This document shows positions 1 to 6,969 of a stretch of DNA of 10,462 bases, piece after piece. The notes beneath the pieces are model-generated. The model saw only the letters and a list, made by a program, of their open reading frames with translations, made no database searches and had not been told where the DNA came from. Within the stretch, counting starts at the first letter, position 1, and the number at the start of each line of letters is the position of its first letter. Where the stretch lies: NCBI GenBank assembly GCA_044347755.1, contig JBIKUE010000146.1:1-10462 (forward strand), in the 5' to 3' direction. Source of the stretch: M3007 sp044347755 (GTDB taxonomy: Bacteria > Bacteroidota > Bacteroidia > Chitinophagales > Saprospiraceae). A program made the translations under genes and the position numbers.

Positions 1-1133
1 ATTTCCGGATTATCTCCGATGATGCCCGGAATCACATTTTTACCAAATACAAAAAGTGGTGCTGCAGCGCCGTGGTCTGTACCATCACTGGCATTTGATG
101 CGATGGTACGCCCAAATTCAGAGAAGGTCATACCCGCCACGCGGTCGTCAATCCCTAACATTTCGAGGTCTTTTTGGAAGGCTCCAACTGCCTCTGACAA
201 GGTTCGCAACAAGTTTGCATGTATCCCCTCGGTATTTCCAAAGGTACCATCAACCTGATCTGCATGGGTGTCAAAGCCATACATGGATACGATGTAGATA
301 GGCGTAGTCAGGCCCCCGCTTATAAGGTTGGCCACGATTTTCAACTGATCTGCGAGGGTATTACCCGTTGGGTAAGTAGCAAGGTTTTCGCCTGCCTCAG
401 CCGCTGATTTCACCGAGTTATAATAAGCCTGTGCCTGCTGCGTTACCAGCCGAACAAATTCCAGTTCGTGGCCATATGGTGTATTTGGCGCAGGCTCGGG
501 AATATCGTTGACAAACTGATAAAAAGTTGCCGGATCGGTTATTCCCATGCCAACGGGCGAAACATTTCCCATTAACGCTAATGATACAGTAGCGCCAATT
601 TGAATGGCCAGGGGATCCGGGCTTGCGGCATTGGGATAGCCATCCGGAAAATCGGGATGCAGGCTTTGCATATAGCGGCCGGCCCAACCTGTTTCCAGAA
701 ATTGATCAGAATTTGCTCCCGACATCCAGATATCCATGGAACGGAAGTGGGAATAATCCTGATTGGGATAGCCCACATTTTGCACCACTGACATTTTTCC
801 ATCGTTGTACAAGTCCCGAAAATCCTCCATAGCAGGATGCAGGGCGTTTTTAATGGTTCCGTTTAGAGCGAGGGTTAGATTTTGAGGAATCAACACCTGT
901 GGGCGGTTGATTGCCAGGTTATCCATCTGGTCAAGAGGGATAAAAGTATTCAATCCATCATTGCCCCCGTTCAGTTCAATCAGGACCAGAACCCGGTCGT
1001 TGGAATTGCCTCCTTCAGCTAGCGCTTTTAGAAAGGGCACTTTTGCCATCGGGTTGATGGCGTGGCCCTGGTGCTGAAATGTTGCCCATGCAGCAGCAAG
1101 ACCGGTATTGCGGAGAAAAGTTCTTCTTTTCAT
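1..1133 (-). CDS. DUF1501 family exported protein, C-terminus cut by window edge
   Basis: The reading frame is open from the ATG at 1131-1133 to the window edge; 377 codons are visible and the C-terminus is missing. Residues 4-9 (RTFLRN, preceded by KR) form a twin-arginine-type motif followed by a short Ala-rich hydrophobic stretch, so Tat export is likely. DUF1501 hallmarks are seen in order: LIELNGGNDGLNTF (51-64), GYPNQDYSHFRSMDIW (121-136), YGFDTHADQ (285-293) and a C-terminal block with FSEFGRT (337-343) and DGTDHG (350-355). From memory, the family belongs to the alkaline phosphatase/sulfatase-like superfamily, but its reaction is unknown. It lies 42 bases downstream of the DUF1800 gene on the same strand. 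This DUF1800-DUF1501 pairing is frequent in Bacteroidota and Planctomycetota and suggests a joint role. No Shine-Dalgarno is visible; the start is preceded by an A-rich stretch (ATTAAAA), as is usual in the phylum. The family call is firm; a specific function is not. Confidence 0.93.
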   Translation of the reverse strand, partial: MKRRTFLRNTGLAAAWATFQHQGHAINPMAKVPFLKALAEGGNSNDRVLVLIELNGGNDGLNTFIPLDQMDNLAINRPQVLIPQNLTLALNGTIKNALHPAMEDFRDLYNDGKMSVVQNVGYPNQDYSHFRSMDIWMSGANSDQFLETGWAGRYMQSLHPDFPDGYPNAASPDPLAIQIGATVSLALMGNVSPVGMGITDPATFYQFVNDIPEPAPNTPYGHELEFVRLVTQQAQAYYNSVKSAAEAGENLATYPTGNTLADQLKIVANLISGGLTTPIYIVSMYGFDTHADQVDGTFGNTEGIHANLLRTLSEAVGAFQKDLEMLGIDDRVAGMTFSEFGRTIASNASDGTDHGAAAPLFVFGKNVIPGIIGDNPE

Positions 1134-1175
1134 TTTTAATGCGATTTGACGTTGGAATAAGGATCTCCAAACAGT

Positions 1176-2903
1176 TTAGCTTAATTGATATTCAGCCAGG
1201 TTCATGATGTACTTATGCATCGTTGCCAACCGGAACCAGACAGTTTGTGCTGCCATTGGATCTGACGGATTGTTGACATATGCATTCCAGGCATCAGTCC
1301 AATAATAATCACTCAGTTGGCCGGAAAGAAGAATACTTTTCAGGTAGAACTTTTTGAGCGGGGAGATGGGCATGGGGTGTAGTATCGCCAGGGTGCTGTC
1401 GATCAATGTATTCGGATCGCCCGGATTGGGGAATTGGGCTGCAAAAGCGATGTGATTAATAATCAACTTTTGTGGGCCCACATCCACCCCTGCAAAGGCC
1501 ATCTCATCCGATATAATATTGCGATTGCGAATGGTATCGGCACTTATCCAGTTGCGGTAATAGGTAGGCATTTGTCTGTAAGCTGTCCAACCTGCTACAT
1601 TCGGTGGGCTGCCTGGCATCATTTGGAGTGCGCCGCAGTAATAATTGATACCCAGACGAATGGAATAGTTATCCAAAAGAGTTGGTGCAGGCAACGTCAG
1701 GTTGTAATTCCGCAACAGGCCCACCAGCATATCCAGCGGGTTTTTAATCATACAACCTTTGTTTACGGCATCAAAAAAATGCTCGCTTTGCAATAAGGCT
1801 TTCACCACCGGCTTGATCTCATAGTTATTGTCGCGGAAAATTTGAGCCATCGGAACGATTACGTTAGCCTCAACGTCCTGATCAATTTCGTAATAAACGA
1901 AGAACCTGTATAATTTACGGCTAATGTAAAGAGATACCTCCTCCTTTTGCAAGATCATATTGATCAAGGCGTCCAGTTCGGCATTGCCGTTGTTGCTGCC
2001 TTGAATGATAGTATTTCCGTAAAAAGAGGAGAACACCTTGAACCCCTGATCATGCAACTGAGGTATAAAGGTTACTGTTCCATTGAAGTCAACCGTCCAG
2101 CCGGTCAATACCCGGGCAGCAGCTACCACATCGTCTTCTGAGTACCCCTGAAGCGTATCTTTACCAACAGTGAAAAGCTCCTGCAATTCCCGGGCATAGT
2201 TTTCATCCGGAGCGATGAGATTATTCCTGAACCCATTCAGAAATACCAACATTAAAGGATCAAGAGTCACTTCCTTAACAAATGTCCTGAAATTGCCCAA
2301 TATGTTCCTGCGCAGCATAGCGTTGTGCAGATAGGCTGCTTTTCCACGAAAGACGGCATCCGTTTGGGTGGCAAAGTGGTTATGCCAAAACAGGGTCATT
2401 TTCTCCTGAATGTTTGCTTCACCTTCGATCATTCGATTGAGCCACCAACCACGCCAGCTTTCAATACGGTAACCTTCCGCTTCCACATCATAAGGTGCAT
2501 TGATCCATGTTTGGCCGGATGGCACATTGGGATCTGCATAAGGAGGATTGGAGTTAGGACTATTGTAATTGTTGACAGGTGGATCCGGAGGAGTAGTTGG
2601 CACATTCAGAATGGCATCTACCGCTGCCTGAGCATTGCCCAATGCCAGAAGTTGTTGCACCTGCGCGTACTTGACGCCAAAGGTGGCTCTTCGAAGCAAA
2701 TGTGCTGCCTGAGCCTGAGTCCAGGGACCCTGGTATGGATCAAGGCCTCCCTGCAACGTGAGTTGACGGTCGGAAAAGGCTTGTTCATCCACCTTGAAAA
2801 GATCTTCGGCGGGTAGCGGCGAAACAGGTTCAATGCGAACACCGCCTCCTGCAGGAGTCATTTTTTCCAAAAAACGCCTGCGTGAAAGTTTGACATCGCC
2901 CAT
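1176..2903 (-). CDS. DUF1800 family protein (575 aa)
   Basis: This is a full-length DUF1800 protein. Characteristic segments are AAHLLRRATFG (66-76), EKMTLFWHNHFAT (167-179, with His174 and His176), DENYARELQELFTVG (233-247), AARVLTGW (262-269) and a C-terminal PNVAGW motif. The N-terminus carries SRRRFLEK (7-14), which resembles a twin-arginine motif. It is followed by a Gly/Pro/charged stretch rather than a hydrophobic core, so Tat export is doubtful from sequence alone. A Pro/Asn-rich segment at about 102-130 looks like a disordered insertion before the main helical part. The family's function is not established; it commonly sits beside DUF1501, as it does here (42 bases upstream, same strand). 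The gene is the first of this operon and its start faces the divergent sialidase-like gene across 215 bases. The ATG at 2901-2903 was chosen because it immediately precedes the SRRRFLEK segment and no alternative fits better. Confidence 0.93.
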   Translation of the reverse strand: MGDVKLSRRRFLEKMTPAGGGVRIEPVSPLPAEDLFKVDEQAFSDRQLTLQGGLDPYQGPWTQAQAAHLLRRATFGVKYAQVQQLLALGNAQAAVDAILNVPTTPPDPPVNNYNSPNSNPPYADPNVPSGQTWINAPYDVEAEGYRIESWRGWWLNRMIEGEANIQEKMTLFWHNHFATQTDAVFRGKAAYLHNAMLRRNILGNFRTFVKEVTLDPLMLVFLNGFRNNLIAPDENYARELQELFTVGKDTLQGYSEDDVVAAARVLTGWTVDFNGTVTFIPQLHDQGFKVFSSFYGNTIIQGSNNGNAELDALINMILQKEEVSLYISRKLYRFFVYYEIDQDVEANVIVPMAQIFRDNNYEIKPVVKALLQSEHFFDAVNKGCMIKNPLDMLVGLLRNYNLTLPAPTLLDNYSIRLGINYYCGALQMMPGSPPNVAGWTAYRQMPTYYRNWISADTIRNRNIISDEMAFAGVDVGPQKLIINHIAFAAQFPNPGDPNTLIDSTLAILHPMPISPLKKFYLKSILLSGQLSDYYWTDAWNAYVNNPSDPMAAQTVWFRLATMHKYIMNLAEYQLS

Positions 2904-3040
2904 AGTGTAAAATATGGTAAAAAGGTGAAAAGATAACCGGTGTACGGAAAAGACGATGCAAGTTCAGAAATTGTTACTTGTTGAAATGTTAATTATTTGC
3001 CGAAATTGCAGCAACTTTAGATTCCCAAACCTTATCTACT

Positions 3041-3073
3041 AATTTGAATGGTGCTTAAGTAACCATTCAAATT
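3041..3073. promoter_or_regulatory. Perfect 12-bp inverted repeat in divergent promoter gap
   Basis: The arms AATTTGAATGGT (3041-3052) and ACCATTCAAATT (3062-3073) are exact reverse complements. They are separated by 9 bases that contain the palindrome CTTAAG. The repeat lies between two divergently oriented starts (2903 minus, 3119 plus), where a dimeric regulator could control both genes. Each arm also contains AATTTG reading toward one of the genes, a partial match to the Bacteroidota -7 element TAnnTTTG. A hairpin in the sialidase-like gene's leader is an alternative. A terminator is unlikely because both flanking genes point away from it. The repeat is directly visible; the operator role is inference. 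Confidence 0.5.
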
Positions 3074-3118
3074 CATGAATCCGTTTTGCAAATACCAAAG
3101 AAACTAGTTTGCACTAAA

Positions 3119-4570
3119 ATGAACAACCATTTTTTGGCTAGAGGTCTCTTTCTTTTGCTTTGTCTGCATACGCCAGGCAGCTTTTTTGCACAATCAAAAG
3201 TGGTTTGGAGTGATTCCATTGCAGTGGTATCAACCAATCTTGCTATAACGGCTCCTAAAATATCCTTTCTCCCGGATGGTTCCCCTATTGTATCATGGGG
3301 GGCCAGCAGCAGCAATACCAACCAAATTTGGTGTTCAACCTTCTTGAATGGCGGTTTTACTCCACCTGTATCTGTGGTACAAAGTCCTAATTTGCCCATT
3401 CTCTTTGGGTTTGGCGGGTATGATATGTCTGTTTATAATAACCAGGTATTCATAGTCTTTGAAGAACAACAGGGCGGAATATGGTGTACTAAATCTATTG
3501 ATGGAGGGCAATCTTTTCAAGCTGCAGTTCAGGTACAACCGGCAGTAAGCGGCGGGTTCGCTACTATTTCTGCTATCGAAACAGACGATAACGGCAATCC
3601 AATGATCAGCTATATCAAAGGAAAAGATGGCGCTGATTATGAGGTTAGGCGTTCCTCCGACGGAGGGGAGAGTTTTGGCGACCCGGTCGTGGCCAACACG
3701 CCTGCCCCTGGTGGTGAAGTGTGTGAATGTTGCAGCTCAGATTTGCTGGTTTCCGGCGATTCTGTTTGGATTGTATTCCGCAACAACAACCAGAATCTTC
3801 GGGATATATGGATCAGCAGATCTACCAACCTTGCGGCAAGTTTTGATGTTGCCGCTGACGTGGATGAAACAGACTGGGTGATAAACGTTTGCCCTATCAG
3901 TGGACCCAAAATGACCAGAATGCATGATTCGATTGCAAGTGTTTGGATGAGCAGACCAACAGGTATTTTCAAAGTATTTGCCAATACACTTCATGCTTCT
4001 AATATGATTCCCGGGCAACAGATAGCGCTGTACGCAGAGTCCGGACCGCTTGTTAATCAGACCTTTCCAGAAATAACTGCCCGGGGAGATACGGTTGGCA
4101 TCGTTTTTCAGGAAAAAGCTAAAGAAATCGTATTTCTACATTCCATGAATGGATTGTCCCAAATACAGACTTCGGCTCAGCGATTTGCAGTCCCAAATCA
4201 CACCTTACAATGGCCAACCATTGCATTTAGAAATGGTATTTTTCACCTGGTTTATGCAGATGCAGCAGCCGATAAGATCTTTTACAGAAGAGGTACGCTC
4301 TTACTAACCAATCCTGCCGTAGAGGCCAATCATAAAGAGTCAGTAATTATTTTCCCCAATCCCGTCTATAAAGGGATTATCCACCTACAGAGTCCTGGAA
4401 GCCAGATCGAAGAAGTCACCATCTGGAACACGCTGGGGCAAATGGTACATCAATGGACAGGGCTGGAAAACGATGTGGAACTACAGGTTTCTATGCTCAC
4501 ACCTGGAATTTATACTACCCGGATCAGGAACGAAACCGGCATTTCTTTCCAAAACCTGCAAATCTTTTAA
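3119..4570 (+). CDS. Secreted sialidase-like (BNR/Asp-box) protein with T9SS type A sorting domain
   Basis: This 483-residue protein starts at the ATG 3119-3121, directly before a Sec signal peptide (hydrophobic core at about 9-22, likely cleavage after FFA at 24). An upstream in-frame TTG at 3086 would put 11 polar residues before it and was not used. The middle is a predicted beta-propeller with Asp-box motifs SIDGGQSF (126-133) and SSDGGESF (179-186) and a degenerate repeat near RDIWISRS (228-235). A CECC cluster (202-205) and a CPISGP motif (258-263) lie between and after these blades. From about 412 (FPNPV) to the end is a typical T9SS type A sorting domain (WNTLGQMV, LTPGIYTTRI, NLQIF), so the product should cross the outer membrane and be surface-attached or released. 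The usual catalytic residues of true sialidases (Arg triad, Tyr/Glu pair) cannot be assigned, so glycosidase activity is unproven; a carbohydrate- or protein-binding role is equally possible. The next gene starts 20 bases downstream. Confidence 0.88.
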   Translation: MNNHFLARGLFLLLCLHTPGSFFAQSKVVWSDSIAVVSTNLAITAPKISFLPDGSPIVSWGASSSNTNQIWCSTFLNGGFTPPVSVVQSPNLPILFGFGGYDMSVYNNQVFIVFEEQQGGIWCTKSIDGGQSFQAAVQVQPAVSGGFATISAIETDDNGNPMISYIKGKDGADYEVRRSSDGGESFGDPVVANTPAPGGEVCECCSSDLLVSGDSVWIVFRNNNQNLRDIWISRSTNLAASFDVAADVDETDWVINVCPISGPKMTRMHDSIASVWMSRPTGIFKVFANTLHASNMIPGQQIALYAESGPLVNQTFPEITARGDTVGIVFQEKAKEIVFLHSMNGLSQIQTSAQRFAVPNHTLQWPTIAFRNGIFHLVYADAAADKIFYRRGTLLLTNPAVEANHKESVIIFPNPVYKGIIHLQSPGSQIEEVTIWNTLGQMVHQWTGLENDVELQVSMLTPGIYTTRIRNETGISFQNLQIF

Positions 4571-4590
4571 CCAATTTAGTCTTTCGCAAT

Positions 4591-5274
4591 ATGAAAATCA
4601 CCTACTTCGGACACTCTTGCTACCTGGTAGAAACCTCTGACAAACGTATTCTGTTTGATCCTTTTATTTCAGGTAACCCTCTCGCCGGTTCTGTGGATGT
4701 TGACGCTATTCGCTGCGACTATATTTTACTTTCACACGGACACAGTGATCATTGTATTGATTTGGAGCGTATTGCCCGCAACAACCCGGGCGTAATCATA
4801 GTAGGCATCTGGGAAATTCACGCCCGATATAGCGAAATGGGATTTAATACGCACCCCATGAACATCGGAGGTTGGTGGAGTTTTGACTTTGGAAGGGTTA
4901 AGATGGTGCATGCCGTACATTCAAGCAGCTGGCCTGATGGCACGTACGCAGGCGCACCTGCTGGCTTTGTACTTGACACGAAGGATGGTGTCCTGTATTT
5001 TGCCGGAGATACCGCCCTGACGATGGATATGCAATTAATTCCGATGACTTGCCCCAAACTAGACGTGGCTATTCTCCCAGTAGGATCTAATTTCACCATG
5101 GATTACCACGATGCGATGATTGCCTCCGATTTTATCCAATGCAATCGCGTCATTGGTTGTCATTTCGACAGTTTTGGATTCATTGTGATCAATCATGAGG
5201 AGGCGATTAAGGCTTTCGCCGCAAGAGGCAAAAGTTTGCAATTGCCGGCCATAGCAGAAACTATTGCCCTATAG
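4591..5274 (+). CDS. UPF0173-type metal-dependent hydrolase, metallo-beta-lactamase fold
   Basis: This is a 227-residue cytoplasmic protein without a signal peptide. It opens with KITYFGHSCYLVET (2-15) and DPFISGNPLAG (23-33), as in the UPF0173/YtkL group of MBL-fold proteins. Metal ligands are evident: HGHSDH (49-54) is the HxHxDH motif, His110 lies in VHAVHSSS, Asp140 in AGDTAL, and His191 in GCHFDSFG supplies the last ligand. Length and motif order match the family, so it should be an active dinuclear metal hydrolase, but the substrate is unknown. The ATG at 4591 was chosen because family similarity starts there; the frame stays open further upstream only by overlapping the preceding gene. 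It lies 20 bases after the sialidase-like gene and may be co-transcribed with it. It ends tail-to-tail with the MmcQ/YjbR gene, the two overlapping by 6 bases. Confidence 0.9.
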   Translation: MKITYFGHSCYLVETSDKRILFDPFISGNPLAGSVDVDAIRCDYILLSHGHSDHCIDLERIARNNPGVIIVGIWEIHARYSEMGFNTHPMNIGGWWSFDFGRVKMVHAVHSSSWPDGTYAGAPAGFVLDTKDGVLYFAGDTALTMDMQLIPMTCPKLDVAILPVGSNFTMDYHDAMIASDFIQCNRVIGCHFDSFGFIVINHEEAIKAFAARGKSLQLPAIAETIAL

Positions 5275-5622
5275 CCCCAAAGCTTCTTTGTCTGCTTTTT
5301 TTAGGGATGCCGCTACGAGGTCATAGGAGTGATCTATGAGTTCCCGCAACAAGCGGTTATCCAGGCCACCTTCAAAATGCACGGTATTCCAGTGTGTTTT
5401 GTTCATATGGAATCCCGGTTGGACCTCTGCATATTGTTCCCTGAGTTCCACTGCTCTATCCGGGGCACATTTCAGGTTCACGGTAAACTCCTCACTGTCC
5501 AGCCCGGTAATGGCAAAGATTTTACCTCCTACCCTGAGCACAAGCGTTTCCGGCCCGAATGGAAAATCTTCTGAACTGGCCTTTTTGGCCAAACAGTATT
5601 CCCGGAATTCCTCGATATTCAT
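5269..5622 (-). CDS. MmcQ/YjbR family protein (117 aa)
   Basis: This is a small cytoplasmic protein of the MmcQ/YjbR family (CyaY-like fold). The family pattern is clear: an N-terminal helix with the FREYCLAKKASSEDFPFGPE segment (6-25), a beta strand block (VLRVGGKIFAITG, 28-40), NLKCAP (49-54) and the signature HMNKTHWNTV (72-81), followed by a helical tail (LLRELIDHSYDLVAASL). Some members have been described as DNA-binding, but the physiological role is not settled. Its ATG (5620-5622) shares one base with the TAA of the upstream amidohydrolase-like gene (TAATG on the minus strand), which indicates translational coupling. Its stop overlaps the convergent MBL-fold gene through the palindrome CTATAG. 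The length is normal for the family. Confidence 0.92.
   Translation of the reverse strand: MNIEEFREYCLAKKASSEDFPFGPETLVLRVGGKIFAITGLDSEEFTVNLKCAPDRAVELREQYAEVQPGFHMNKTHWNTVHFEGGLDNRLLRELIDHSYDLVAASLKKADKEALGL
5278..5302 (+). terminator. Possible weak intrinsic terminator after the MBL-fold gene
   Basis: A short stem CAAAG (5278-5282), loop CTT and CTTTG (5286-5290) begins 3 bases after the plus-strand stop. Seven T residues (5296-5302) follow, 5 bases beyond the stem. The stem is short and A/T-rich, the gap to the T tract is unfavourable, and the sequence is also coding for the end of the opposite gene. The call is therefore tentative. Confidence 0.2.
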
Positions 5623-6917
5623 TACTGGCGGTATTTTTTATCAAATCGCTGGTATAATTGCTTATGCTTATTATCCAGATTAATAGTGCGCCCCTGTATA
5701 AAGGCTGCTGTAACCTGGCAGGTGCGCATATCCAGCGCATCCCCTTCAGAAATGAAAAGCGTGGCATCTTTTCCGGTTTCCAGCGATCCGCAGGTTTGGT
5801 CAATACCTAAAATTTTTGCAGCATTCAGCGTGATGGCAGAGACAGCAGCCTCTTTGTCCAGCCCAAAACCTGCGGCTTGTCCAGCCTGAAAAGGCAGATT
5901 TCTTTGCTGCCAGAATCCTTCATTGCCCAACACAAACAAAACACCTTTTTCCTGCAGTAAAGCCGCCGTTTTAAAAGGCTGATCCACGTCTTCATCTTCT
6001 CTGGAGGGGAGTCGTTGTGTTTTACTCAATATGACCGGAACCTTATGCTGAGCCAAAAAATCAGAGATCATCCATGCATCTGCGGCTCCTACCAGCACTG
6101 GTTTACAGCCAAATTGCTCTGCAAAAAGTACCGCTTCCTGCATGGTTTTAGCCTGTCTGGAATGGATATACAGGGTGCTTTTGAGGGTAAAAAGTCCTTT
6201 CATGGCTTCAAACCTGATATTCTTCACCTCGGGAGCGGGTTGCTGTGCATATGCCTTGGCCTCTTCGAAAAAGCGCCGGAGTGCCTGGACATCTTTTTCA
6301 TATTGTTCATTCGGGCGCATGCCGGGCGCACCGGCATCAAAGCCTCTCCCACTGCGCATTTCAGGCCAATTTAAATGCAACCCTTCATCCATCTTATAGG
6401 CTGCATCTTCCCAGTTCCATGCATCAAGTTGGACCACCGAAGAGGTGCCAGAGATCGATCCGCCTTCCGGGGTGATCTGCGCCATTAAAACCCCGTTGGA
6501 GCGAACAGTAGGGATTACATCTGAGTCTGTATTATAGGCTATAATTGCCCGCAGATTGGGATTGTATTGCCCAATATCGGCATAATCGTTGGTAGCTCTT
6601 ACAGCTGAAATTTCCGTGAGTCCCAGATTCGTATTGGCTCCGATAAACCCGGGATACACATGCTTGCCTGAAGCATCGTACACAGTGGTGTACTTACTAC
6701 GATCTAACCGAATGGTAGTGGCATCGGCTACGAGGGTTAGTTTTCCACTTTCAAAGGCAATAGCGCTGTTGGCAATCACTTTTCCGTTGCCAATATGAGC
6801 GGTTGCCCCAAGAATCAATACCGGACCTGTTTGAGCGGATGCAGGAGCAGGATTTTGACCATAAAGCCTTGTCAGGCTAAGCACAAATATGGAAATAAAG
6901 ACAAAGAAAGTACGCAT
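5622..6917 (-). CDS. Exported amidohydrolase-like protein lacking canonical metal ligands
   Basis: This 431-residue protein has a Sec signal peptide (residues 1 to about 20, MRTFFVFISIFVLSLTRLYG), so it should act in the periplasm. The fold pattern of the amidohydrolase superfamily (imidazolonepropionase-like branch) is evident: an N-terminal beta-sandwich start (PVLILGATAHIGNGK, 32-46), the strand KHVYPGFIGANTNLG (85-99), a TIM-barrel region, and the C-terminal LNAAKILGIDQTCGSLETGKD block (364-384). At 95-97 the metal-binding His-x-His is replaced by Asn-Thr-Asn. The position where a catalytic Asp would be expected reads LGNE (330-333). His252 in YIHS is the only obvious ligand left. The protein is therefore probably a pseudo-enzyme or uses a different chemistry. 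NPNLRAIIAYNTDSD and SGTSSVVQLDAWNWEDA look like conserved family blocks. It follows the symporter gene by 52 bases and overlaps the MmcQ/YjbR start by one base. Confidence 0.85.
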   Translation of the reverse strand: MRTFFVFISIFVLSLTRLYGQNPAPASAQTGPVLILGATAHIGNGKVIANSAIAFESGKLTLVADATTIRLDRSKYTTVYDASGKHVYPGFIGANTNLGLTEISAVRATNDYADIGQYNPNLRAIIAYNTDSDVIPTVRSNGVLMAQITPEGGSISGTSSVVQLDAWNWEDAAYKMDEGLHLNWPEMRSGRGFDAGAPGMRPNEQYEKDVQALRRFFEEAKAYAQQPAPEVKNIRFEAMKGLFTLKSTLYIHSRQAKTMQEAVLFAEQFGCKPVLVGAADAWMISDFLAQHKVPVILSKTQRLPSREDEDVDQPFKTAALLQEKGVLFVLGNEGFWQQRNLPFQAGQAAGFGLDKEAAVSAITLNAAKILGIDQTCGSLETGKDATLFISEGDALDMRTCQVTAAFIQGRTINLDNKHKQLYQRFDKKYRQ

Positions 6918-6969
6918 GAGCTTGAGTTTAGCGCAATATTAGGCAATTATCTGTAGTTGGCACCCCCAA

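Noticed and set aside
2325..2816. 163-codon open frame on the plus strand opposite the DUF1800 gene
   Set aside because: It lies wholly antisense to a well-supported family gene and its translation shows no recognisable domain pattern. The same applies to plus-strand frames at 1434-1796 and 6015-6374.
3086..3118. In-frame TTG at 3086 as an alternative start of the sialidase-like gene
   Set aside because: It would add 11 polar/charged residues in front of a normal signal peptide; the ATG at 3119 gives a standard signal peptide.
3637..3984. Minus-strand open frames opposite the sialidase-like gene
   Set aside because: They are shadows of the Asp-box region with no recognisable domain; the plus-strand gene explains the sequence.
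4453..4590. Upstream in-frame ATG extending the MBL-fold gene into the preceding gene
   Set aside because: Family similarity starts at the ATG at 4591, and the extra 46 codons are out-of-frame sequence of the T9SS sorting domain.
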